Shown here: positions 27,274 through 37,700 of the stretch, in pieces | Numbering within the stretch: the stretch's first letter is position 1 | Layout: each line of letters begins with the position of its first letter | Source: CAWAMR01 sp963783095 | GTDB taxonomy: Bacteria; Planctomycetota; Planctomycetia; Gemmatales; Gemmataceae | Assembly (NCBI GenBank): GCA_963783095.1 | Contig: CAWAMR010000008.1 | Coordinates: forward strand, 248,001 to 312,000 | DNA length: 64,000 bases | Direction: 5' to 3' | Notes under the pieces: model-generated | The model's database searches: none | What the model was told of the DNA's origin: nothing | The model's input: the letters and a program-made list of their open reading frames with translations, nothing else | Made by a program: the position numbers and the translations under genes

Positions 27274-27439
27274 ATCCCTTCAACCTTAGATTCCCAGACG
27301 AAAAGCAATTTCCACTGAATTCATTGTAGTCTGCAAAACGCCATTCCGTGTTCCCCAAATCCTTTGGCGCTGATACACTCTCTACTTTCCCCTGTCATCG
27401 GGGATGGAAATGTCCCTTTTACCTTTTTGGAGACGCTGC

Positions 27440-29243
27440 ATGAATTCGCGTCGATTGTTGTTCGGCATCGCGACGGCTCTGTTCGTCGTTGTTCCTGTCC
27501 GGGCCGAGGATAAAAAGAAAGACAACAAATCCTCATCGCTCATCGCACACATCAAGATTTCCGGCGGCCTCGATGAAGCGCCGGTAGGCGAGTCACTGTT
27601 CGGCGGCAGCAGCGAAAACCTCAAAATGAAACTCGATCGCATCAAGAAGGCCAAGAAAGACCCCAATGTAAAGGCACTTCTGGTCGAACTCGAAGGACTG
27701 GAGTTTGGACTGTTCAGCTTCGGGAAAATCGATGAAGTCCGCCGCGCTATCGCCGACTTCAGAGAGTCGGGCAAGAAAACCTACTGCTACACCGAAGACC
27801 TCAACGGTTTGGAATATCTCATCGCCTGTGCTTGCGAAGTGATCTGCATTCCCCAGGGCGGTTCATTCGCTCTGGTTGGCTTGCACCTGGAAATGTCCTT
27901 CTATAAGGATCTGCTCGATTCGATCAAGGTCAAGGGCGATTTCCTGATGATGGGAGACGCCAAAGGCGGCTGCTGAGCCTTTCATTCGCAATAACATGTC
28001 GCCGGAGAACAAGAAGCAGTACCAACTCGTCATCGACGACTTCTACGACAACGGTATCATCAAAACGATCTCCGCATCGCGAACCGCGAAAAAATGGAGC
28101 GTCGAACAAGTCAAGAAGCTGATCGACGAAGGCCCCTACGCCGCCCGAAATGCCAAGGAAGTCGGTTTGGTCGACCGGATCGTCTATTACGACGACATCG
28201 AAGCAATGGTCAAGAAGGATCTCAGCGCCGACCATCTGGTCCTGACGAAAAACTACGGCAAGAAGAAAACTGAAATCGACGACAATCCATTTGCGCTATT
28301 GTCCAAGTTGATGACTCCTCCCAAAAAGAACAAGTCCAAGAAGCCGAAGATCGCCGTGATTTACGCGGTAGGCGGCATCACCAGCGGCAAGAGTGGCGGC
28401 GGACTTCTCGGCGGCGAATCGATGGGTTCGGCGACCATGGTCGAGGCGATCCAGGAAGCCGAGAAGGATGAAACCGTCAAAGCCATCGTCCTGAGAGTCG
28501 ATAGTCCGGGAGGATCCGCGCTCGCAAGCGATATGATCTGGCACGAACTGAAGAAATCCAAGAAACCGGTCATCGCCAGCATGGGTGACGTGGCCGCCAG
28601 CGGCGGTTACTACATCAGCATGGGTTGTCAGAAGGTTTATGCCGAACCGGGAACCGTGACCGGCTCCATTGGCGTGGTCGGCGGCAAGATTGTGTTGGGC
28701 GGCCTGACGGAATGGGCAGGAATTAAAACTGAGACCATGACGCGCGGTAAGAATGCGGGGGTCAACTCCACGCATGTACCCTTCAGCCCTTCCGAAAAGA
28801 AGGCCATGATCGCCTTGATGCAGGACATCTACGATCAATTCCTCGACAAGACGCTGGAGAACCGAAACGCAGCAGGCGTGAATATGAAAAAAGAGCAGTT
28901 GCTCAAGATTGCCGGCGGCCGAATTTGGACCGGGCGACAGGCCAAAGAAAATGGGCTGGTGGATGCACTGGGCACACTCGACGATGCCATTGCCGAAGCC
29001 AAGAAAATGGCCAAAATGGAGGGCGAGCCGGAACTGCTGATTTTGCCGGAACCCTCCAACTTTCTCGATCGGCTCCTGGAAAGCAAGACAGACACCAGGA
29101 TTGCCGGACCTTCGATGCCATTGTTGCCGTTGGTGAATGAATTGCCGGAATTGCGCGGACATTTACGTACGGCAGAAATGTTGTTGCGCCTGCACCATGA
29201 GAAGTTGTGGCTGATAGCACCGTGCGAGATTCGAGTACGATGA
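27440..29243 (+). CDS. sppA: Signal peptide peptidase SppA, 67K type (one frameshift)
   Basis: Signal peptide or anchor at the N-terminus (LLFGIATALFVVVPVRAED), an N-terminal SppA-like domain, then the catalytic domain with SPGGSALASDM and the nucleophile Ser in VAASGGYYISM (codon near 28599). The first frame stops at 27976; removing one G in GGCGGC (27965-27970) gives the family sequence with AAEPFIRNNMSPENKK and continuity to 29243, about 600 residues, the usual length. It degrades leftover signal peptides at the cytoplasmic membrane. Start ATG 27440 follows a TTTGGAGA ribosome site. Confidence 0.9.
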
Positions 29244-29249
29244 ACAAAA

Positions 29250-29317
29250 GTGTTCAGTGTTCAGTAAGAACCTGCGGTGTTTTTACTGAACACCGAACAC
29301 TGAAAACTGAACACTAT
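29250..29317. repeat. Heptamer array with inverted copy (TGTTCAG)
   Basis: Two direct TGTTCAG units at 29251-29264 are followed by inverse units CTGAACA, CCGAACA, CTGAAAA, CTGAACA at 29286-29313. Arms 29250-29267 and 29283-29300 pair over 18 bp with one mismatch. It sits between convergent sppA and the kinase gene and could end transcription from both sides, although no long T-run follows. Confidence 0.8.
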
Positions 29318-29318
29318 C

Positions 29319-30710
29319 TTAAGATTCATGTATCATGGGTTCTGAGAGATCTTGCTCGTCGAGTGGCAGCACTTGTTCGAAGGACCGGGTGGAATCGGGC
29401 TTGTTCGGACGGCGTGCGCCCGTTCCCCACAACAACAACATGCCCAAGGTTCCCAGCAAAACTGCAACCAGCAACTGCACCCAGTTCATCCGCTGAAAGG
29501 GCGATTCCCGGATCCAGCCCCGAATGAGCTTTGAGGTCAGCCTGGGCCGAAGAAGGCGCATTTCAGAAACCGAGAATTCTTCCGTCGGTGCCAGATTCGC
29601 GACGGGCAGATCGGGCTTCAATGCAGGCAAATCGGTGAGGGTCACACCGGCCCGCGCCGTCTCTCGACTGCTTCGATAGTCGTTGGCTTGCACGGTTTGC
29701 AATTCTTCGATGAGTTCTCCGGGTACGGGATGTCGGTCTCTCGGGCGTTTTGCCATCAATCGATGGATTAATGCCGTGACAACTGGGGGAACGTCGGGTC
29801 GATAGAAATCGACGGGAAAAGGCTCCTCCTGACAATGCAGCGTGAGTTTATCGATCGTGGTGGCAGCATCGGCGAATGGAGGTTGCCCGGCCAGCAGGTG
29901 GTAGAAGGTGCAACCCAAACTGTACAGATCGGATCGAATGTCGACGCGCCGGCAATCCATAATCTGTTCCGGCGACATGTAATCCGGCGTGCCCACCAAC
30001 ACACCGACGCGGGTGATCTCGCCAAAGACCGAATCTTCCGCCGGGAACTCACTGCGAGTCAATCCCAGATCGAGTAACTTCACCACTCCGGTGGATTCAG
30101 CCAACAACAGGTTCGTGGGCTTAACATCGCGATGAACCAATCCGCGTTCGTAAGCATATTGCAGGGCGAATGCTGTTTGCAAAACCGCATTGCAAGCATC
30201 CGGAATGGAAAGCGGTCCATTATTGGAAACATAGCGTCCCAGATCGATGCCCGGCACATGCTCCATCGCATAATACAGTCCGGATCCGTATCGACCGGCA
30301 TCGAACGCCATGACAATATTCGGGTGATTGAGTTGACCCATCGCCCGAATTTCCCGCTGAAATCGGGCCACCACAGCGGGTTCGCGCGCGTTTTGGTCAC
30401 GCAAAAGTTTCAATGCAACCGTTTTGTTGAGGTTGGCGTGCCGGGCGAGAAACACGTGCCCCATTCCGCCGCCCCCAAGCATATCGAGCAATACGTAGGA
30501 TCCGACAAAAAGCGAATCTGCCCGGCCTCGTGCTATTTGAGTTGCCTGAAATGATGTGAGCCAGCCGCGATAGATGAGTTCCTGCGCAAGAACGGAGTAT
30601 TCCTGGCAGATCGGGAGCATCCGCTCGGAGAATTCCTCAAATTGGGCTGGGGTCAAGAGGCGCTGGTCAGCCAGCACGTCGAGCATCCCAGGGTTGCTGC
30701 TCACGTTCAT
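29319..30710 (-). CDS. Membrane-anchored Ser/Thr protein kinase
   Basis: 463 residues. A short N-terminal helical region (LLTPAQFEEFSERM) common to planctomycete kinases precedes the kinase domain: glycine loop LGGGGMGHVF, Lys in NKTVALKLLRD, catalytic loop HRDVKPTNLL, DLG in place of DFG (LLDLGLTRSEF) and APE-like region DYMSPEQIMD. A membrane helix lies near residues 418-437 (LLVAVLLGTLGMLLLWGTGA) with a short external tail. PknB-like without PASTA domains. The second kinase gene lies 190 bp upstream on the same strand; that gap (30711-30900) shows no gene. Confidence 0.92.
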   Translation of the reverse strand: MNVSSNPGMLDVLADQRLLTPAQFEEFSERMLPICQEYSVLAQELIYRGWLTSFQATQIARGRADSLFVGSYVLLDMLGGGGMGHVFLARHANLNKTVALKLLRDQNAREPAVVARFQREIRAMGQLNHPNIVMAFDAGRYGSGLYYAMEHVPGIDLGRYVSNNGPLSIPDACNAVLQTAFALQYAYERGLVHRDVKPTNLLLAESTGVVKLLDLGLTRSEFPAEDSVFGEITRVGVLVGTPDYMSPEQIMDCRRVDIRSDLYSLGCTFYHLLAGQPPFADAATTIDKLTLHCQEEPFPVDFYRPDVPPVVTALIHRLMAKRPRDRHPVPGELIEELQTVQANDYRSSRETARAGVTLTDLPALKPDLPVANLAPTEEFSVSEMRLLRPRLTSKLIRGWIRESPFQRMNWVQLLVAVLLGTLGMLLLWGTGARRPNKPDSTRSFEQVLPLDEQDLSEPMIHES

Positions 30711-30900
30711 GGTGATGCAACGAGTCCAAAACGCGGCGAATCATGGAGTCTGGTTAATATACTCACGATCTGGACTTGTTGGGTAGAAAAATCTTCTGAA
30801 AATGCTGGAAAATAACTGCACGTGATTCACTCTCACAGTGAAAAATTGTGCGCAGGCGCGAAATCGAAATGGAACAGTTTTCAGCTATTAGTACTGAATT

Positions 30901-33196
30901 TCAATGAATAACGGTTGCCGTTGTCGAAGAGATGTCGAAGACAGCCACCCGGCCGTCGCTGGAGCCTGTGGCGATGCGCTTGCCGTCGGGCGAAATCGCC
31001 AAACTGCATACCAACGGGACTTGCAGTTGAAACTCTCGCAACTTCGCGCCGGAAACAACGTCCCAGAAAATCACCTGTCCATTCTCTCCGACCGAAATCA
31101 GTTGTTTTCCGCCCGCCACAAAACGAACAAGGCGAATACTGGTGCTGTGACCTACCAGAGTGATTGCCGTTTCTTCCGACGGAGTCATTGGATCCCAGAG
31201 CACGATCAGCCGATCCAAGCCGGCCGTTACCAAGCGTTTGCCATCGGGCGAAAAAGCGATCGTTGTGATAATGTCGGAATGGCCGTCCACCTTCGCTTTG
31301 AGACTGGTGCCCAGCCAGCCAAAACCCCAGATTCGCAAAGTGTTGCCTTCGCCGGCAGAGGCCAGCAGGCGACGATCGGGTGAGAAGGCCAGCGCCCCTA
31401 CCGGATTTATGTGTCCCTTCAAGGTCGTTCGGCTGGAGGCATTGCGTTTGTTGACTTTCCAGACAGCAACCAACGCTCCCACGCCCGCGGCAAACATCAG
31501 TCCATCCGAAGCAAAGGCCATTCCTCCCACGCCGCGTTTCTCGTCGGGGAAACTGCCCCAATCGAAAACGCGCCCCTCGTTCCAGTCCCAACGCCACACC
31601 CGCGCGTTACCGTGCTGCGTGCCTCCGATGGCAACGTAGGGTTCGTCGGACGCAAAGGCCAGAGATTGAATTTCCCCGCTCGGCCTGGGGAGATAGGCCA
31701 ATTCGCGCGGCTGCGCGGCATTCACTTCCCAAAGGCGAACTCGCCCATCAATGCCGCCGCTCACCAGGCGACGGCCATCGCTGCTCAAATCGATTGCGCC
31801 TGACAATTCCCGCGTGGGCCGTCGAAAGAATCGCAAACGGCTCCAGGTTCTCCACACACGGTACGAGATTCGTCACGGCCGTTGGAAAGTCCACCGGTTC
31901 AACTTCCATCGAGCCATCTTCTTCGGCCTCGCGAACCGTGGAAAGTTCTGCGATCGGGACCGGTGTTTCTTCGGGTGGCTCGACGGTCGGTTCAACGGGT
32001 GTGGAAACGGTTGGAGTGCCTCGGGGCGGAGTCGTCGTGGCCGCGATATGCGCCAACAGATTGGCCAGATCGTCGGCGAGTGCCTGTGGCGTCTGATGGC
32101 GATCATCCGGCGATTTGTTCATCAATTTCGTGATGATATTGCCCACAATCGGCGGGATGTGCGGGCGAAGTTCTTCAATGGGATAGGGCTGTTCGGTTTG
32201 ATGACGCAATAGTTTTTGGACATCGGTACCGCCCGGAAATGGCGGCCGACCCGTCAGAATGTAATAAAACGTGCAACCCAGCGAATAAATGTCGGCACGA
32301 ATATCCACCGACCTAGGATCGCGAGCTTGTTCCGGGGAAATGAAGTCGGGCGTCCCCAGAAGTGCGCCGGCTCGCGTTAGGGGCGTTGCGCATTTAATGA
32401 TGTTATCTTCGTCCAGCGATTCCTGGAGTCTGGCAAGTCCCATATCCAGAACTTTCAAAACACCCCAGGCCGCTTCCGGTCGGCCGTTTCCCTGCTGAGC
32501 AGTCATCTCCCGGTCCCGAACAGTGACCAGCGCTGGTCGCTTCAAGGTGATCGATGAGCGCTTGCTGCCCCCCGGCTTGACTGAAACGAGGAGATTCGAG
32601 GGTTTGATGTCGCGGTGGACCATTCCGCAATCTTGGGCGTGTTGCAACCCCAGGGCGGCCTGCCGCATGTAGTCGCAGGCCTGCTTGTAGGCCAGAGGCC
32701 CGTTCTGGCGCACCATCTTTTCCAGGGTCATTCCATCAACGTATTCCATGGCCAGATAATTGATTCCGTCAATCTCATCGGCATCGTACAACATGACCAC
32801 GTTGGGGTGATGCAGCTGAGCAATTGCCCGGGCTTCTCGATGAAAACGGGTCAGAATGTCGGGACGCGAGGCCAATACCTGAGGACGAATGATCTTCAAT
32901 GCGAGCACGCGATCGAGGCGCGGATGCCAGGCTTTTAGTACCAACCCCATCCCGCCTTCTCCGAGCGGTTCGAGGATGCGATAAGCACCGAAGATCAGTT
33001 TCTCGCCCTGACCGCCATTCAGATGGGTTTGCTGATAGGAAGTGATCCAGCCTCGTTGAACGAGTTGGTCGGTCAACTCCTCGACCGTTGAAAACTGAAC
33101 GCGTTCGCGCAGCAAGGAATCCACTTGCGCAGGGGTGAGCAAATGCTGTTTGCTCAGGAATTCGACCAGATCATTCGGGGCAAGTGTGGTCATCAA
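30901..33196 (-). CDS. Ser/Thr protein kinase fused to WD40 repeats (one frameshift)
   Basis: N-terminal helical region (LLTPAQVDSLLRERVQF), kinase domain with GEGGMGLVLKAW, ALKIIRP, HRDIKPSNLL, DMGLARL and DFISPEQARD, then a Pro/Thr/Glu-rich linker. The kinase frame ends at 31748, but a C-terminal WD40 propeller of about seven blades continues in another frame (LSSDGRRLVSGGIDGRVRLW to GSSDGRVAVFDIS). Removing one C near 31803 joins HAGIVR to AIDLSSDGRR, exactly as in a WD40 blade, so this is one protein of about 764 residues. WD40 repeats would recruit partners or sense a ligand. The two kinases share the N-terminal region and may be paralogues. Confidence 0.85.
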
Positions 33197-33402
33197 AGAG
33201 TCACCCGACCCATACCAAAGGAAAAGGCGGAAAAATACCTTCTTTCGCCAGCATAGCTCACAATTTGGTGGGTGGGTGTGAAAACGAATCCGTGTGTGCG
33301 GCTTTTTCGGACTGCAAGGATGATATAACCGGACCTCAATCCCAGCGCCGCACCTGAAAATGATGATAATTGGTGAAGAGACCGATGGAGAGATCGCACT
33401 CG

Positions 33403-36400
33403 CTACCGCTTTTTGACTCTCGGCGGCGGAAGCAACTCTGTGCCTTTCGGCTCAACCTTTGGAACCTCAACTTTCGGCACAAAAACTGGGCGCGGCACGA
33501 TCACTCCTCCACCGCCCACTTGTACCGATTCGAAATATCTCCTTAAATCGGAAGGAGATGCTTTTCCGTTCTTGGGAACCTCCATTATCACGACTCTCGA
33601 ACCTGCGATGAACAACTGCTGGTGGAATACACCCCGAGAAGTCGAAACCTCATACTGCCGGCCCGGCCTGCCTCCAATCGAAACCCTCACCTTCTTTTCG
33701 GGCTTCATCCCCTTCTTGTCCATTTCTGCGATCAGGCGGTCGAGGTCGCCGTCGGTCCCGTTCAGAGTATCGATCGGCGTTTCGGGTGCGATGACGCTCA
33801 GCGTCAAGACCGGCGTGACATCCCGCTCTTTCGGCCAGAAGTAGGTGACGTGGTCGGGCGTGCCCGACTTTTCCGGCTTGCTCGGCATTCGAATCGATCC
33901 GGCGATTTCGGGAATCTCCACCTCGATCCAGGCCAGGTCCGGGTCCGGGAAGTTCACGAGCGGCTTGAAAACCAGTTTCCGCTCCGTTTCCGAAGGGTTT
34001 TCGAGCGGAGCGATTCTGTCGATCGCGCCGACCGATTCACCGCCTTTGTAGGTTACCAGTGCCTGGAATACCTCGTCGGAAATATTTTCCCCGATGAAGC
34101 GGATCGAACCATCGGCCATGAGCGCGATCGTGCCCTTTCTCCCGTCGGGCTGTTCGCCGACAAATCGTTTGACACTGTTTTTCAACGGCACACCATATAC
34201 CGTAGCACCACCGCCGCGAATCCACGGACGAGCCATAGCGGGCGGTGTGCGAATCATGAAGATCGTATTGGAAGTTCCATCCGCTTCCGCAATCTCCTTG
34301 AAGGAGGTTCGCCGTTCATAGCCGAATACGCCGAGTTTCTTGGCATATTCCGGGGTATCGGGGTATTCCCCTGCGTCCAGACCGAGTCCGGAAAGCCCGA
34401 CGAAGTGGGTTGCGCCGAAGTCGATCTCACGCATGGACGGCACGATGGCTTGCCGGCTATAGGGGGGGAAGGTGGGGTCGAGGAACTCCGGAATCCACGC
34501 CCGGCCTGCACGCAGGTTTTTTTCGTCGTTCCATGCCAGTTCCTTGTCGATGCGGTAAAACACCGAATCGTAGCCGAGATACGGAAGCATATCGACCATC
34601 CAGCTGATGCGTCGTTGCGGCGGAAAGGGCAGGTTGAATCGGCTCTCGTTGGTCTTCAGCGGGTATGCGCCCTGCGGTATCAATCGGTCGGCTTCTTCTA
34701 TTTTTTTGATGGCGGGTGCCAGCTTCGCCCAATAAGCCATGCCGGTACTCATCAAAGCTTTTCCCTTGAGCAAGTCAACCTGGAAGCGAAGATTGGGATT
34801 GATGAGGTGATCGTAAACCGCGGTCCAATCGACATGGAGCGAGGCCGTAATCATCCGATCCTGCCTTGTCGTCCAGAAAAACGAACCGAGCTTGGTATTC
34901 AAGTTCAGAAAAGGATCCTTGACATCGGCACCCAGACCTTTGGCATCCGGTTTCGTGGCGGTAATCTTCACGCCGATGAGATTGCTGAAGAAGTCGGCGA
35001 TTTTTGGAACTTGAAAATTTAATGGTTCGAGCCAAAACTTCGCTTGCTCCAAAGTATCCAATTGAAGTCCTGCCGACAGGGACAGCTTTCGATTATTGAA
35101 GGTTTGCACCCGTACCCCCAGCACGGGCGACTTCGGAACCACCGTCGCCGGGATCTTTTCAACTTGTTGGCTTACCCGGATGAGGATTCCAGCACCGAGC
35201 CGGGCAAGATTGTCGATTTTGACTGCAAAATTGACCATCGGTCGATTTTCCAGCTCCAGTTGATTGATCATGATCTTCAGTGCCGGATCGACCGTGAGAT
35301 AGGTCGGGTCATGCGATACGGCCCGCCTTTCCACACCGGGTTCAGACGGTGGAGCAGAGGCCGGCTTCTCGTCAGGAGGAGTTTTTACATTGCCACCCAT
35401 CGGTTTCGCCGGTGGGCCTTTTTTGCCATTCGGCGGCATCACCGCCGGACCTCCCTTGGGCAACTTGGCATCGGGCGGATTGGCAGGTGGGACATTATGG
35501 ATGTAGAGCGTCTGCTCAAGTCTTTTCGTGTCCGCATTCAGGAATTTTTGCAGTGCAGCAGTATGGGCGATGACCAGCGTCTGTGAATCGAGCAGATGCA
35601 GAGCCATCGTCTCGGAAGGATCGACCATGGGTATTTGCAGACCTTGAGACCTGATTTCTGATGCAAGGTATTCTCCGACCACTTTCAACAGATCATTCGC
35701 CTTGATCCTGTAGTAATCGCGTTTGAGGATCGTCTGTTTGGGCGCAAGGTCCATCGCCTTCTGGAGCGCTGCAATGTCGAGAGGCTCGGTGAGCCTGATT
35801 ACGGCAAACACCCAGGCCGATTCCAAACCACCGGACATTACGACCTCTTCAATATTCTCTGCCTTGAATCCCATCCATTTTTCGAAGACCTTGCCCGCCC
35901 CGGTGGGTTCCAACATGACTGCAAAGATGGGTGTCTTGTTGGCCTCTTTGGTCACGGAAAGCACCCATTGAGAATCTTCCGGCAACAGATTGGAAATAGG
36001 CCGGCCGTCCGCAATGAGAACCGGTTTGGGCCGGACTGCTTCACCCGCCTTGGGCTCTTTTTTGGTCTCGGCTGTGCTCTTCTTCGGATCGGTCTTCGGG
36101 GGATTGCCTTTGGGATCAACAGGGCTCGCCTGTTTATTTGGGGTTTGCGTCGCAACGCCCTTCGTGGTGTCGGAGCTCCCACCGCCACTAAAAAATGCAA
36201 AATAGCCGCCGACAATTAAGCCGAGAGCAAGCACACCGATACCCACTCCAAGCCTGGTCACCTTGGCTCCGGGATTCAACTTCTTTTTCTTCTTTTTCCT
36301 GCCGACTTTCTGCACCGTAAGGTCGGTCGTGACTTCCTCGGTGATGGGTGGTTTGTCCTCAGCAGCAGTAGTTGTTGTTGGAGGAGCGGAGGTCGTATTT

Positions 36401-36876
36401 TCCACCGGCGCGGCCACCGGTGTAACTTCGGTGGGAGGAAGGGCTTCTTCTTGGGCAGGTGCCTTGATCGGCTCGGCAGCCTCGGTCTTCTCTTCGACGA
36501 TTTTTGCGGCCTTAGCAGCGCTATCGCCGGATTCGGGTCTTTGAATTTCAAATTGATGCTGGCATTGCCGGCAACGAATTTTCTTGCCGATGAAGCCCGG
36601 ATCGGTAACAACGAACGTCAATTCACAAAGTACACATTTCACTTTGAAGGGGACAAAAGCCGCTGTACGCGATTTTCCATTGCCGGATGCTTGGGGTGAA
36701 TCGACCCCGGCAATCGACGTCGGAGCAACGGCACGCGTTTCGGGGGGCTTCGGAATTTTGAACTGATACTTGCAGCGCCTACAAGAAATCTGCTTGCCGA
36801 CGAAGCTCAGATCGTTGATCACGAAAATCAACTCGCAGCTTTCGCATTTCACTTTGAACGGTGCGGTGACGGCCAT
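33403..36876 (-). CDS. Large protein: double zinc ribbon, membrane helix, DUF1559-like C-terminus
   Basis: 1157 residues. Two MJ0042-type zinc ribbons at the N-terminus (CESCELIF..CRRCKYQF and CVLCELTF..CRQCQHQF), an acidic/Ala/Pro linker, a basic run and one membrane helix near residues 210-230 (VGIGVLALGLIVGGYFAFF). A long ectodomain with Pro/Lys spacer follows, then a DUF1559-like part (SNTIFMIRTPPAMARPWIRG, GTIALMADGSIRFI) and a beta-rich C-terminal region. DUF1559 normally follows a pilin-type leader; here it is on a zinc-ribbon membrane protein. It may link a cytoplasmic metal-binding sensor to an envelope domain. The 206 bp to the kinase gene hold no supported gene. Confidence 0.8.
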   Translation of the reverse strand: MAVTAPFKVKCESCELIFVINDLSFVGKQISCRRCKYQFKIPKPPETRAVAPTSIAGVDSPQASGNGKSRTAAFVPFKVKCVLCELTFVVTDPGFIGKKIRCRQCQHQFEIQRPESGDSAAKAAKIVEEKTEAAEPIKAPAQEEALPPTEVTPVAAPVENTTSAPPTTTTAAEDKPPITEEVTTDLTVQKVGRKKKKKKLNPGAKVTRLGVGIGVLALGLIVGGYFAFFSGGGSSDTTKGVATQTPNKQASPVDPKGNPPKTDPKKSTAETKKEPKAGEAVRPKPVLIADGRPISNLLPEDSQWVLSVTKEANKTPIFAVMLEPTGAGKVFEKWMGFKAENIEEVVMSGGLESAWVFAVIRLTEPLDIAALQKAMDLAPKQTILKRDYYRIKANDLLKVVGEYLASEIRSQGLQIPMVDPSETMALHLLDSQTLVIAHTAALQKFLNADTKRLEQTLYIHNVPPANPPDAKLPKGGPAVMPPNGKKGPPAKPMGGNVKTPPDEKPASAPPSEPGVERRAVSHDPTYLTVDPALKIMINQLELENRPMVNFAVKIDNLARLGAGILIRVSQQVEKIPATVVPKSPVLGVRVQTFNNRKLSLSAGLQLDTLEQAKFWLEPLNFQVPKIADFFSNLIGVKITATKPDAKGLGADVKDPFLNLNTKLGSFFWTTRQDRMITASLHVDWTAVYDHLINPNLRFQVDLLKGKALMSTGMAYWAKLAPAIKKIEEADRLIPQGAYPLKTNESRFNLPFPPQRRISWMVDMLPYLGYDSVFYRIDKELAWNDEKNLRAGRAWIPEFLDPTFPPYSRQAIVPSMREIDFGATHFVGLSGLGLDAGEYPDTPEYAKKLGVFGYERRTSFKEIAEADGTSNTIFMIRTPPAMARPWIRGGGATVYGVPLKNSVKRFVGEQPDGRKGTIALMADGSIRFIGENISDEVFQALVTYKGGESVGAIDRIAPLENPSETERKLVFKPLVNFPDPDLAWIEVEIPEIAGSIRMPSKPEKSGTPDHVTYFWPKERDVTPVLTLSVIAPETPIDTLNGTDGDLDRLIAEMDKKGMKPEKKVRVSIGGRPGRQYEVSTSRGVFHQQLFIAGSRVVIMEVPKNGKASPSDLRRYFESVQVGGGGVIVPRPVFVPKVEVPKVEPKGTELLPPPRVKKR

Positions 36877-37064
36877 TTGGCAATTTCTCTAATAGTGGAA
36901 AGATACTTGGCCAGAACTTAGATTACGGTTTCAATTAACAGTGATGATTGTATCGATCGGATGTATCATTTCATGAAGTTCATGATCTTCGCAAATAATT
37001 CATGTTTTCTTCATGCGCTGATGCCTTCCAACCTTCCAACAAACCACAAAGTAATGCCGCGCAA

Positions 37065-37667
37065 TCACACCCTTCGAATTTGAACGTCATTCTTATCGAT
37101 CAATCGAAGAAGCTCATGCATGATAGAATCGTTTGAAAAAAGTCGGATCGGCAACCAAAAGATCGGCGCATCACCAGCGAGAAAAAGAATGCCTTCCGGT
37201 GCGACGACAACGAATTGAATCGACGTCCAGGACATAAAGTTATCGATATCTTCGTTTAGAATCTCGACCCGACTATCGGAGAGAGTAACTCTCGTCTGTT
37301 TGAGTCGGTGCCCATGCAGCAAATACCAAATCTTCATCCCAAACCTGGTGAAGTGCGGATGGAATACCCACCAGCCAAAAACGATCGGTGACGCTACCAC
37401 CAATGCCCATCCGAGATACTCGTTGATTTTGTGAAATGCAAATATCGCGGAAGCGGCAAGGCAGAAGGCGGAAATGAATCCAAAAAAACAACGGCGTCCA
37501 AGTGAGAAAGTGATAAGTTTGTCGTACTTATCAAGGTAATAAAAATCGCGAGAGTCGAGCCGGCCCCAGAACGTGATCGCAGAACCCTCAAACGAATTGC
37601 CTTCTCCGTCATTAATTGTGTTTTTGCCAGGCTGAGCATTGTCGGCATCCCGGTCGAATTGACGCAT
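37065..37667 (-). CDS. Membrane protein with PH-like (YcxB-type) C-terminus
   Basis: 200 residues: acidic N-terminus, two membrane helices (GFISAFCLAASAIFAF and WALVVASPIVFGWWVFH), then a soluble region (TRVTLSDSRVEILNEDIDNF, WTSIQFVVVAPEGILFL) typical of YcxB/PH-like domains. Start ATG 37667. It sits 33 bp downstream of the DUF1501 gene on the same strand. No enzyme residues seen. The 188 bp after it, to 36877, are AT-rich and contain no gene. Confidence 0.6.
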   Translation of the reverse strand: MRQFDRDADNAQPGKNTINDGEGNSFEGSAITFWGRLDSRDFYYLDKYDKLITFSLGRRCFFGFISAFCLAASAIFAFHKINEYLGWALVVASPIVFGWWVFHPHFTRFGMKIWYLLHGHRLKQTRVTLSDSRVEILNEDIDNFMSWTSIQFVVVAPEGILFLAGDAPIFWLPIRLFSNDSIMHELLRLIDKNDVQIRRV

Positions 37668-37700
37668 TTTTTGCCTTCAATCGTCAATTATTCGAACCAC

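Noticed and set aside
30881..31597. Separate minus-strand gene of 238 residues
   Set aside because: It overlaps the WD40 part in another frame and has an Arg/Gly/Cys-rich composition typical of a shadow.
33622..35022. Plus-strand frame of 466 residues
   Set aside because: Antisense to the zinc-ribbon/DUF1559 protein, without recognisable motifs.
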